Assembly (NCBI RefSeq): GCF_004791695.1
Contig: NZ_SRSO01000020.1
Location: forward strand, 39,838-103,837
Source of the DNA: Flavivirga rizhaonensis
GTDB taxonomy: Bacteria > Bacteroidota > Bacteroidia > Flavobacteriales > Flavobacteriaceae
DNA length: 64,000 nt
Direction of reading: 5' to 3'
The stretch's first letter is position 1; every line of letters starts with the position of its first letter. The notes under the pieces are model-generated. The model did no database searches. It worked only from the letters and a program-made list of their open reading frames with translations, and had not been told where the DNA came from. The position numbers were made by a program, and so were the translations under genes. Positions 42,805-51,458 of this stretch are shown piece after piece.

Positions 42805-44184
42805 TTAATAACCAGGATTCTGTGTTAGAATACTTGGATCATTTATTTTAACAATTTCGCCTAAAGGTATAGGGAACAAGTTACTAGTTGATTTGGCACC
42901 CATGCTTCCAAGAAGCGCTTCGTACCTACCGGTTCTTACCAGATCAAACCATCTATGCCCTTCTGAGGCCAATTCAGCACGTCTTTCCTGTTCCATAGCA
43001 AGTCTAAAATCAGCTTGATTAGTAATAGTTGCCGAAGTCAAGTCTGCTAAACCAGCTCTATTTCTTATACGATTCAATAAAGTGAATGCCTCACCATTTG
43101 CTGTGTAGCCTTGCTCATTTAAGGCTTCTGACAACATAAGTAACACATCAGAATAACGAATTACGGGCCAATCACTCTCTCCATGACCATTATCTCCAGG
43201 TGGACCATATTTATATGTCAATATTTCTCCAGGGGCAGCAGTCGTATTTAAAGTGAGATCTCTTCTAAGATCACCAACTTCATATGCGTCAAACAACGTC
43301 GTTCCTGTCGCTTTGTTATTTGGCTCTAGAGCATTGGCAAAACCATAATTAAAACCATTACCATTAATACCATCATTTGCAAATCTTGTGGCAAAAATAA
43401 TTTCGGCGTTGTATTCGTTGGATGTATCAAATACATCAGCAAAATCAGGAAGCAAGCTAACAGTACCTCCACTTTCCATAGCGGTTACAGCGCGTAATGC
43501 TGTCTCTGCAGCAGCATAATTGCCATTGGTTAGTTGAGCACGTCCTAAAACAGCATTGGCTGCTATACTAGTAGCTCTACCAATATCACTACCTCCGTAA
43601 GATACAGGTAAAAGACCAGTTGCTGCACTTAAATCGGCAACAACTTGAGCATATACTGCATCAGGTGAACTTTGCGGAAATTCCAAAGCTTCAAGCGCGG
43701 ATATCTCTGTTAATACCAAAGGAACATTACCATAGATACGAACGAGGTTTAAATATACTACCCCTCTAGCAAACAAGGCTTCTCCTTTTATGCGATTCTT
43801 AACACTTTCATCAATATCTACACCATCAATTTTATCCAGTATAATATTAGCTCTACTTAAATTAATATATGCGTTTCTCCATTGACTGGATATTATACTA
43901 TTAGAGGGGTCGATAGTGAAATTATCGAAATCCTGTAAGGTAGTAACAGAACCTGAAATAACAGGAACCGTATTATCTGAACGAATATCTCCAAATACAT
44001 ATATATTATTAAATTCATTTCTAAGACCACTATAAACACCTATGATAGCTTGTTCAAAATCAGCCTCGGTTTGATAAAAATTAGAAGAACTCAGCTGCGA
44101 CAGAGGAGCTAAATCCAAGTTATCGTCACAGGATAAAGCTAAGAATAAACCTAGTGACATTATATAGAATTTTATGTTTTTCAT
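42805..44184 (-). CDS. SusD/RagB-family glycan-binding lipoprotein
   Basis: 459 aa. The lipobox SLGLFLALSCDDN directs it to the outer surface. TPR-like helices (FQTEADFEQAIIGVYSGLRN, ARGVVYLNLVRIYGNVPLVL) and the C-terminal SusD block (SDVLLMLSEALNEQG; RRAELASEGHRWFDLVRTGR; FPIPLGEIVKINDPSILTQN) are all present. It forms the lid of the SusC pore and binds oligosaccharide for import. Encoded 30 nt after susC in the same transcript. Confidence 0.95.
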   Translation of the reverse strand: MKNIKFYIMSLGLFLALSCDDNLDLAPLSQLSSSNFYQTEADFEQAIIGVYSGLRNEFNNIYVFGDIRSDNTVPVISGSVTTLQDFDNFTIDPSNSIISSQWRNAYINLSRANIILDKIDGVDIDESVKNRIKGEALFARGVVYLNLVRIYGNVPLVLTEISALEALEFPQSSPDAVYAQVVADLSAATGLLPVSYGGSDIGRATSIAANAVLGRAQLTNGNYAAAETALRAVTAMESGGTVSLLPDFADVFDTSNEYNAEIIFATRFANDGINGNGFNYGFANALEPNNKATGTTLFDAYEVGDLRRDLTLNTTAAPGEILTYKYGPPGDNGHGESDWPVIRYSDVLLMLSEALNEQGYTANGEAFTLLNRIRNRAGLADLTSATITNQADFRLAMEQERRAELASEGHRWFDLVRTGRYEALLGSMGAKSTSNLFPIPLGEIVKINDPSILTQNPGY

Positions 44185-44214
44185 AATTACTTTATTTATA
44201 AATTAAAAAATAAA

Positions 44215-47200
44215 TTAGAAACCAACCTTTAGGCCTAAAGTAAATCTAGTAGCTAATGGATAAGTTCCATAATCTGCTCCACCAGATAATGCACTTCCTC
44301 CTGCAAAACTCACCTCAGGGTTATATCCTTGATAATCTGTAAAAGTTGCAATATTGTTTCCTGAGAAGAAACATCTTAACGAGTTTAATTTTAACTTATC
44401 GGTAACAGTGGAAGGAAAATTATAGCCAATAGTGATGTTCTGTATTCTCGTAAAAGAAGCATCTTCAACAAATCTTGAAGTTTCTGCAACAGAATTGTTT
44501 CCTGTAGTATCAAAAGTGGCACGAGGTGTACGGCCATCTCCTGGTTCACTAGCCGATTTCCAGCGACCAAGTGTACTGGCAAACTGATTCATATAACCTT
44601 GCAAACCAAGGACGAAAGCACCTTGTACATTATGTACCAGATTACCTTGTGATCCATTAATAACAATGCTCATATCCCAATTTTTATAAGAAAAATTGTT
44701 TACCAATCCCCAAATATAATCGGGTCTGTTACTACCAATCACAACTCTATCGGCATCAGAAATAGTGCCATCTCCATTGGTGTCTTGATATTTTATATCA
44801 CCAGGAAATGTAGGCCTTGGAAAAGTAGCACTATTATCTACTTCATCTTGAGTCTGGAAAATTCCAATCTGTTTATACACATTAAAAGCTCCTAATTCTC
44901 CTCCAATTTCATTTAAGAAAAGAGCACCACGTCCACTACCAGATCGAATAGGATCACCTTCAGGACCCAGTTCTAATATCTTATTTTTAGTGAATGTTAT
45001 ATTAAAGTCTGTACTCCAACTAAAATCTCCTGTAAAATTTTTAGTTAGCACTAAAAATTCCCAACCTTTATTTTCTATTCTTCCTATATTTTGTAAAGAT
45101 GATCCAAATCCTGAACTAACTGGAATAGGAACATTCAATAATAAATCTTCCGTTTCACTATTAAAATAATCTACAGTAAAAGCCACTCTGTTTTTAAATA
45201 GCCCTAATTCTACACCTATATTATATTGTTTTGTGGTTTCCCAAGTTAAATCTGGGTTTGAAACAGATGCAGGCACTAACCCTCCTATGTTAGTTCCATT
45301 ACCACTACCTAAAACATAATTAACACCGCCTCCTAACAATCCTAGAGAAGCATAATTTCCAATTCTATTGTTTCCGGTTTTCCCGTAACTGGCTTTTAAT
45401 TTTAATAGGCTAATTTTTTCAGAATCTTGTAAAAAATCCTCATCAGATACTAACCATCCAGCAGATATTGATGGGAAAGTAGCATATTTATTGTTTGCTC
45501 CAAATCTAGAGGAACCATCACGACGAATGGCAGCAGTTAAAAAATACTTATCATCATAAGAATAATTTAACCTTCCTAAAAGTGAAACCAGACTCCATTC
45601 CTGTACAAATGACTCAGCTCTATTTACTTTATCAAATGCGGTGATTGTTCTTATCGCTTCATTCTGCAAACCTGAAGCCGATATAAAGTTATTCTGGTCT
45701 CTATATTCCTGATATGTAAATCCACCGAGTATATTCAGATTATGTTTATCAAAAGATTTCGTGTAGTTTAATGTGTTCTCCGACAGCCAACTTCTCTGAC
45801 CTAGCTTTCTTGAACTTGCATTAGTATTATTACCATTTCTTATAGCTCTGGCTGGATTAAAATCGTTTCTTTCAAAATCTGTATAATCAAAACCTAAAGA
45901 CGTCTTTACTTTTAATCCATCTATAATTTCAAATTCCAAATAACTATTTGCTAATAACCTAAGAGCTGTACTCTCTGTATCTCTTTCCCTAGCAATTAAT
46001 GCTGGATTGGGCGTACCACAACACGCTAAATCTGATTGGTTATTTACAAATTCTTCTGTACTAGCATCTGCAGGTAAGAACGGAAATGCAATTAAAGCAG
46101 AAAGAATAACGCCATTCCCTGCCCAGTGCCCTTCGGCATTTACTTCATCATTTTGCGTAAAACTTGGTGTAATGCTAACACCCATTTTTAATTTATCTGT
46201 TACTTGTGCGTCTAAATTAGCTCGTAATGAATACCTTTTTAAACCAGATTCAATGATAATACCTTCTTCCTCCATATAACCACCTGAAACGAAGTATTGA
46301 AACTTATCTGTACCACCAGAGGCAGATAATTGATAGTTTTGTACTAAACCGTTTCGGAATATAACATCTTGCCAGTCTGTATTAACGCCTCTATATTGAC
46401 TTTCATTATTAAGTAAGTTTAGTAGTGGCACACCAGGTTGTGTTGTTGCCGATGCATTTGTCCAAGATTCTCTTAGAAAATCTAAAAACTGGTCTCCAGT
46501 TAATAAATCTACTTTGTTATGTACTGATTGTGTCGATATGGACGAGCTAAAATTAAACCGAGGTTTTCCACTTTTTCCGCGCTTTGTTGTAATTATTACT
46601 ACGCCATTAGCTCCTCTGGATCCATATATAGCAGAAGCGGCGGCATCTTTTAAAATTTGAATAGACTCAATATCATCAGGGTTAATTGTTGATAATGAGT
46701 TAAAACCTTGATCTGAATTACCAATATCTGAATTTTCAATAGGGAAGCCATCCACTACATAAAGCGGATCATTACCACTTAAAGACCCTGTTCCTCTAAC
46801 ACGAACTTTAATAGCTCCACCGGGCGCCCCATTAGTTTGTTGAATTTGTACCCCAGCAACTTTACCAGACAAAGCTCTTGTAAAAGAATCACTAGAGTTT
46901 TCTCCCAAATCCTCAGCAGTTACAGTAGCAATGGCTGAAGTTACTGCTCTTTTATTCTGTATACCATAACCAACTACTACCACTTCATTTAATCTGGCAG
47001 TGTCTTCTAATAATGTTACTGAAATTGTAGTTTGACCATTAATAGAAATCACTTTACTTCCAAAACCAACATAGGAAATGACCAGTACTGCGTTTTCACC
47101 ACTAACTGTAATCTTAAACCTCCCGTCAAAATCTGATTGTGTTCCATTTGTGGTTCCTTTTTCAAGAACATTTGCTCCTGGTAATGGTTGCCCATTTGCA

Positions 47201-47616
47201 TCTAAAATAGTACCTGTAATGTTGTATTGTTGAGGTGTTTCAATGACAGGGACTTCCTTTATTATTATTGTGTTTTTATCGGTAAGTTCAACATTATAGT
47301 CTTTTTTAGAAATAACTGTTTTTAATAATCTATTAGCTCTAATCTTCCCTTTTTTAAGAAGGACCTTAGGAACTCCTTTAAATAAGTCTTCTTGATAGAG
47401 AAATGTGTAGTCTGTTTGACTCCTAATGAGGTCAAAAATTTCGTCGATTGTTACTTTCTTATCCTGTTCGATTGTAATATTAGTATTCTGCGAAAAAATA
47501 TCGATTGGAGAAAAACTAAAAACTGTTGTGCAAAACAGGAAAACAAACGTTCTCATAATAAACTGTAAGAGTTCTTTTCTTCTGAAGAAAAGGTAGTTAG
47601 TAAATTTAAATTTCAT
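44215..47616 (-). CDS. SusC/RagA-family TonB-dependent transporter with STN domain
   Basis: About 1133 aa from the ATG at 47616 (an in-frame ATG at 47643 is possible). After the signal peptide come an STN secretin/TonB short domain (about residues 45-105; ITIEQDKKVTIDEIFDLIRS), a carboxypeptidase-like plug-leading domain (ITGTILDANGQPLPGANVLE), the DUF/plug with SusC motif NEVVVVGYGIQNKRAVTSAI, and a 22-strand barrel ending in FTLGLKVGF. STN domains signal to FecR anti-sigma factors, matching the FecR and ECF genes next to it. It imports the oligosaccharides of this PUL. Confidence 0.95.
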   Translation of the reverse strand: MKFKFTNYLFFRRKELLQFIMRTFVFLFCTTVFSFSPIDIFSQNTNITIEQDKKVTIDEIFDLIRSQTDYTFLYQEDLFKGVPKVLLKKGKIRANRLLKTVISKKDYNVELTDKNTIIIKEVPVIETPQQYNITGTILDANGQPLPGANVLEKGTTNGTQSDFDGRFKITVSGENAVLVISYVGFGSKVISINGQTTISVTLLEDTARLNEVVVVGYGIQNKRAVTSAIATVTAEDLGENSSDSFTRALSGKVAGVQIQQTNGAPGGAIKVRVRGTGSLSGNDPLYVVDGFPIENSDIGNSDQGFNSLSTINPDDIESIQILKDAAASAIYGSRGANGVVIITTKRGKSGKPRFNFSSSISTQSVHNKVDLLTGDQFLDFLRESWTNASATTQPGVPLLNLLNNESQYRGVNTDWQDVIFRNGLVQNYQLSASGGTDKFQYFVSGGYMEEEGIIIESGLKRYSLRANLDAQVTDKLKMGVSITPSFTQNDEVNAEGHWAGNGVILSALIAFPFLPADASTEEFVNNQSDLACCGTPNPALIARERDTESTALRLLANSYLEFEIIDGLKVKTSLGFDYTDFERNDFNPARAIRNGNNTNASSRKLGQRSWLSENTLNYTKSFDKHNLNILGGFTYQEYRDQNNFISASGLQNEAIRTITAFDKVNRAESFVQEWSLVSLLGRLNYSYDDKYFLTAAIRRDGSSRFGANNKYATFPSISAGWLVSDEDFLQDSEKISLLKLKASYGKTGNNRIGNYASLGLLGGGVNYVLGSGNGTNIGGLVPASVSNPDLTWETTKQYNIGVELGLFKNRVAFTVDYFNSETEDLLLNVPIPVSSGFGSSLQNIGRIENKGWEFLVLTKNFTGDFSWSTDFNITFTKNKILELGPEGDPIRSGSGRGALFLNEIGGELGAFNVYKQIGIFQTQDEVDNSATFPRPTFPGDIKYQDTNGDGTISDADRVVIGSNRPDYIWGLVNNFSYKNWDMSIVINGSQGNLVHNVQGAFVLGLQGYMNQFASTLGRWKSASEPGDGRTPRATFDTTGNNSVAETSRFVEDASFTRIQNITIGYNFPSTVTDKLKLNSLRCFFSGNNIATFTDYQGYNPEVSFAGGSALSGGADYGTYPLATRFTLGLKVGF

Positions 47617-47715
47617 AAATTTGTGTATTAGTTGATTAAACATTTTAATTAATTAATAATCTTAAGGGGGAAAAAGTGGAGTACTGTGGAGGTATAAACT
47701 TTATTCCCTTCTTTT

Positions 47716-48870
47716 TTACTTTATCATAATCGTTTTATTTGTTATTTCATAGGCATTAATAAATTTAGTTTCTTGGATAATTGTTAATATATCTTCTAAT
47801 TTTTGATTTTTTTTCAGCACACCATTAAATCTAATATTCTCCAAATCAGATCTTTCAAATACGACATCAACATCATACCAGCGAGACAAAACAACCATAA
47901 TATCTTTTAATGGCATACTCTTAAAACTAAAGAGCCCTTTTCTCCAAGATGTTTCACTATAGACATCAACCTGATTAACACTCATATTATGATCTTTGAG
48001 GCTTAGAGTTACTTGTTGATTTGGAGATAACATTTGTGATTTATCATTACGATTTATATTTACTTTACCTTCAACTAGAGTTGTATAAATATAATCTTCG
48101 TCTTTATACGCTTTAATATTAAATTCTGTTCCTAAAACTTCAACTTCTTGAAGTTTCGTAAGCACATTAAATTTACTCCCATTATGATTAAAACTGGGAG
48201 ATACTTCAAAATAAGCTTCTCCATATATTAATTCTACATGACGTGTTTCTCCTTTAACAAAAGTTACAGGGTATTTTAGTTTCGATTCAGAATTCAACCA
48301 AACTTCAGTTCCGTCAGATAGTTTTATATGGTATTGTCCACCCCTAGGTATTGTTAAATAATTATAAGTAATTTCAGCTTTTTTAGTATTTTCAGGTTTA
48401 TAAACTAATGTTTTCCCATTACTTTTTACATTAGAAGAATTATAGCTTTGACCTTTTTCCAACGCAATACTAGATCCATCTTCTAATGTAAGAATGGCTT
48501 TATCTGTGCCTATTAAAATTTCATTATCGGCAATTGTTGTTGGCACTTCAATTTCATGAATTACATTGTTATCAGTGCTAAAAAGAAATGAGATTGAAAT
48601 AAAAAGTACTAATGATGCTGCAGCTGCATATACAGGCCACAGAGAAAATATCTTTTTTGCTGATCTTTCTTTATGTTCAAGTCTAATTAATACTTTGCCA
48701 TAGGCTTCATTCACCCTATTTTTTATCGTCGCTAAATTTAAATCATGATAATCTTGAACAAATTCTTCAAGAGTTGATTGGTTTTTTGGATTGTTTAACC
48801 AAATTTGTAATTCAATTAGCTCTTCATCCGTAATTGTCTGAGTAAGAAGCTTGGAGAAAAGTTTTTTCAT
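47716..48870 (-). CDS. FecR-family anti-sigma factor
   Basis: 384 aa. The N-terminal cytoplasmic part (about 1-75) contains LQIWLNNPKNQSTLEEFVQD; one transmembrane helix (about 82-102: PVYAAAASLVLFISISFLFS) follows. The periplasmic FecR domain has YNYLTIPRGGQYHIKLSDGT (residues about 168-187) and VEVLGTEFNIKAY, and the C-terminal DUF4974 ends near the stop (SMPLKDIMVVLSRWYDVDVV). It should hold the ECF sigma factor until the STN domain of SusC reports substrate. It lies 99 nt upstream of susC. Confidence 0.93.
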   Translation of the reverse strand: MKKLFSKLLTQTITDEELIELQIWLNNPKNQSTLEEFVQDYHDLNLATIKNRVNEAYGKVLIRLEHKERSAKKIFSLWPVYAAAASLVLFISISFLFSTDNNVIHEIEVPTTIADNEILIGTDKAILTLEDGSSIALEKGQSYNSSNVKSNGKTLVYKPENTKKAEITYNYLTIPRGGQYHIKLSDGTEVWLNSESKLKYPVTFVKGETRHVELIYGEAYFEVSPSFNHNGSKFNVLTKLQEVEVLGTEFNIKAYKDEDYIYTTLVEGKVNINRNDKSQMLSPNQQVTLSLKDHNMSVNQVDVYSETSWRKGLFSFKSMPLKDIMVVLSRWYDVDVVFERSDLENIRFNGVLKKNQKLEDILTIIQETKFINAYEITNKTIMIK

Positions 48871-49019
48871 ATTATGATATTAAGAAAATGACAGTGTTTT
48901 TTTTATTACATTTATAGCTAATGCTTTTAAATCTTAAAAAACCCTTAAAGAAATTTGTATTTTTTTATTATTTTTCGCCTCACATCCATTTAGTCTTCAA
49001 ACACAAGTATTTAAAATTT

Positions 49020-49625
49020 ATGGACGATTTAGTCTTAGTATCGAAATTAAAACAAGGAGATAAAAAGGCATTTAAATTATTATTTGAATGTTATTACGAT
49101 CGCCTTGTGGCTTATATAATAACCTTCTGTCATGACAAGATGCAAGCTGAAGATGTTGTTCAGCTAGCTTTCATAAATCTTTGGGAGGATCGCGAAAAAC
49201 TAGATGAAAAAAAATCACCTCGAAGCTATCTTTATGCCATAGCTTATAATAGGTATATTGACAGCATTAAAAAAATAAAGCGAAAAGAAAAACTTTTGGA
49301 TATTGTTTGGGAAAGGGCTTTAAGATCTCGTATTTCAGAAGATAATGAATTTTTAGAAAGACGCATTGAAAAAATGAAGCAAACTATTGATTTGTTGCCT
49401 CCAAAATGTAAAAAAATAATTCAACTTAATAAAATTGAAGGCAAAAAATATAGCGAAATAGCAGACTCAATGGGTATATCTATAAAAACTGTAGAGTCAC
49501 AAATGCGTATAGCATTCAATAAAATTAGAGAAGCATTGAAAAAAGACAAGATGATACTATTCTTAATGCTTAAGTCTATTCCTTTAACATCAAACAAATC
49601 GCAGGTTTCAAAACTAAATCTCTAG
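49020..49625 (+). CDS. ECF-type RNA polymerase sigma factor
   Basis: About 201 aa from the ATG at 49020 (MDDLVLVSKLKQGDKKAFKL). An open frame extends 33 codons further upstream, but it is hydrophobic and not sigma-like. Region 2 reads LLFECYYDRLVAYIITFCHD through QAEDVVQLAFINLWEDRE; region 4 reads IDLLPPKCKKIIQLNKIEGK followed by YSEIADSMGISIKTVESQM. It is the likely activator of the PUL, released from FecR. Unlike the usual collinear sigma-FecR-susC order, it is transcribed divergently from fecR. Confidence 0.9.
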   Translation: MDDLVLVSKLKQGDKKAFKLLFECYYDRLVAYIITFCHDKMQAEDVVQLAFINLWEDREKLDEKKSPRSYLYAIAYNRYIDSIKKIKRKEKLLDIVWERALRSRISEDNEFLERRIEKMKQTIDLLPPKCKKIIQLNKIEGKKYSEIADSMGISIKTVESQMRIAFNKIREALKKDKMILFLMLKSIPLTSNKSQVSKLNL

Positions 49626-49775
49626 TAAAACAGGGATAAATACCTTCTTAGTTGCACTGTAAATACGAATAAACCCATCGCATTTAGTTAATTAACGTGA
49701 TGAATAATGCTTTTTTGATTTTATCCAATCATTTTTATTAATTGACATATCTTGTTAAAAGTACGTGAATAATGT

Positions 49776-50138
49776 TTAAGCTGCCCATAGACATAATTGA
49801 TTAGATTCTATAGGCGTTATATTAAGCGAAGGTTTTTTAGGAAAGAAACAATAGGTGGTTAATGCTACCACAATATTGCCCAAAAACCCTTTTACAGAGC
49901 GATGCCTAGTATGTTCTATTTTATACATATTTTTAAGTTCATCATTGACAGATTTCACCAAAGCTCTTTTTCTTAAAAGGAAAGCATCCACATCAGATAA
50001 ATTTTGTGTTTTCATATTCTTTCTAACTTTTATAATGAGTTGGATACCATCTTGAAACAAAAGTTCAGAAAGGGCTTTAGAATATAGCCTTTATCTCCAA
50101 AGAATTTGTCAAAGACTTTTTTAGCCATAGCAGTCATT
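49776..50138 (-). pseudogene. IS982-family transposase remnant, truncated and frameshifted
   Basis: The 94-codon frame at 49776-50060 matches the C-terminal part of IS982-type transposases (LVKSVNDELKNMYKIEHTRH, then FLGNIVVALTTYCFFPKKPS). Upstream on the same strand, another frame encodes VFDKFFGDKGYI, which belongs to the same enzyme. One base appears to be missing around 50080, where GYI should continue SKALSELLFQDG. The first two thirds of the gene and both terminal inverted repeats are absent. Its broken inner end abuts the LytTR fragment at about 50140, marking a rearrangement junction. Confidence 0.75.
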
Positions 50139-50140
50139 AA

Positions 50141-50428
50141 TTGAATGTTTTAGATATTTTATACTGTGAAGCCGATGTTAATTACACCTATGTCCATACT
50201 ATTAAGAGTGGAAAAATAACAAGCTCTAAAACTTTGAAAACATACGAAAACTTGCTTTTAGAAAATGATTTTTATAGAGTACACCAATCTTATTTAGTTA
50301 ACTTGGAGCATGTTAAAAAATATACAAAAGGAAAACTAGCTTACCTTATATTAAGTAATGGAAGTCGTGTTAAAGTATCTTTAAGTAACAAAGCGGGTTT
50401 TTTAAAAAAGTTAAAGAATGTAGATTAA
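50141..50428 (+). pseudogene. LytTR regulator fragment (duplicate of the gene at 38236)
   Basis: Encodes only the LytTR domain (95 codons from a TTG), identical in protein sequence to residues 68-161 of the 38236 product except at the junction (NVLDILYCEAD against NVSDILYCEAD). It has an in-frame stop just upstream and no promoter or proper start. The N-terminal half is missing, replaced by IS982 sequence. Whether the isolated LytTR domain is expressed, and could compete for binding sites, is unknown. Confidence 0.85.
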
Positions 50429-50429
50429 T
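50141..50429 (+). repeat. 289-bp direct repeat, right copy (LytTR coding)
   Basis: Same orientation as 38434-38722. It begins exactly at the IS982 junction and ends one base past the stop codon, after which the flanks differ. A strong terminator (50432-50461) follows this copy, whereas none follows the intact left copy. Confidence 0.9.
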
Positions 50430-50431
50430 AT

Positions 50432-50461
50432 AAAATGCGAACTGAAAAGTTCGCATTTTTT
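50432..50461. terminator. Bidirectional terminator with the fbp-type stem
   Basis: AAAATGCGAACT pairs with AGTTCGCATTTT (12 bp) around GAAA, with a T-run after and an A-run before. It serves the LytTR fragment from the left and the exported-protein operon from the right. The stem matches the terminator at 22651-22680. Confidence 0.8.
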
Positions 50462-50507
50462 AATTTAAATATCTATATAAGAATTAAGTAGATATCTTAA
50501 TAATAAT

Positions 50508-51443
50508 TTAATACCAGCCTCTTACATTATAAGTAGTTTGCTTTTGGTTCTTTCCATAAGCAACCCCTACGTCTCTTGCAGCTCTAATTCTAGATTTTTC
50601 AACATCTAAAACTTTTAATTTATAATTCCAATCTCTATCATTTAATTCTTGTACTCTAGCAGCTATTTTTGAGAATACCGATTTAACTTTGCTAAAGCAT
50701 GGTGCATTAGGTTCTACTGACGCTAATAAAGCTGTTGCCTCATTAATTGAATCAATATCTTGATTAGCAGCCAATATACCTTGTGCTTCGGCTAACTTAG
50801 TTTTACAATCATACTCTATACTTTTATTATAGGTAGTAAGCATTTTTGCTTTTATTTTATTAAAACAAGAACTTGCTTCTGGTACTCCCGCTAAAATTGC
50901 TAAAGCATCGTCAAACTTATTTTGACCATTTAAAGCATCAACTTTCTTAATAACCAGATTGCAATTATCGTTGTAATATTCAATAATTCGTTTTTTTCCT
51001 TTTTTTACAAATGCTTGTACTACAGGGCTCTTTGGTTTTATTTGCTTTATAGCAGCGATATATGCTTTGTTTTCATTCGTACCAACTCCTTTAACTTCTA
51101 GAGTTTCATTTGTAAACATAGTCCCTTCAATACCGTCACCGATATAAAGCGTAACTTCTAGGTTTAAAACAACTTTAGGTGGTGCGGTAGGTGTCACATT
51201 TTTAGTTAACACGGCTATATTGGGTGTTATAATAAACCGTGAATTATAGTTGTTATCGCTAATTCCTTTATTTGTGATGATTTGAGTTAGTTTGTTTCCC
51301 AGCATTCTTTTTGCAGACGAAGGAATGTATTCCATTTGTTCTGGGATATATGAACCCATAAAAATACCATCATAATTGGTGTTATCCTGAGCTACCAATG
51401 TTAGCGAACAAATAAGGAATAAGGTGTATATTATTTTTTTCAT
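50508..51443 (-). CDS. Exported protein of a four-gene envelope operon (unassigned)
   Basis: 311 aa. Signal peptide MKKIIYTLFLICSLTLVAQ. The N-terminal 150 residues (MLGNKLTQIITNKGISDNNY, VLNLEVTLYIGDG, KGVGTNENKAYIAAIKQIKP) resemble the strand-and-helix pattern of envelope proteins such as LPP20/FlgO-like domains. Residues about 155-280 are helical, with cysteines at regular intervals, like short TPR units (KKVDALNGQNKFDDALAILA). Function unknown. It is the last gene of the operon 54285 to 50508, 15 nt after the DUF6175-like gene. Confidence 0.65.
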   Translation of the reverse strand: MKKIIYTLFLICSLTLVAQDNTNYDGIFMGSYIPEQMEYIPSSAKRMLGNKLTQIITNKGISDNNYNSRFIITPNIAVLTKNVTPTAPPKVVLNLEVTLYIGDGIEGTMFTNETLEVKGVGTNENKAYIAAIKQIKPKSPVVQAFVKKGKKRIIEYYNDNCNLVIKKVDALNGQNKFDDALAILAGVPEASSCFNKIKAKMLTTYNKSIEYDCKTKLAEAQGILAANQDIDSINEATALLASVEPNAPCFSKVKSVFSKIAARVQELNDRDWNYKLKVLDVEKSRIRAARDVGVAYGKNQKQTTYNVRGWY

Positions 51444-51458
51444 GATTATTTTTTTATA

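Noticed and set aside
46007..46279. 90-codon open frame antisense to susC
   Set aside because: It lies wholly inside the strongly supported SusC coding region and its protein has no domain-like pattern; it is a shadow frame.
48921..49019. N-terminal extension of the ECF sigma factor by 33 codons
   Set aside because: The extension is aromatic and hydrophobic, unlike any sigma region; the ATG at 49020 opens with the normal DDLVLVSKLKQGD segment.
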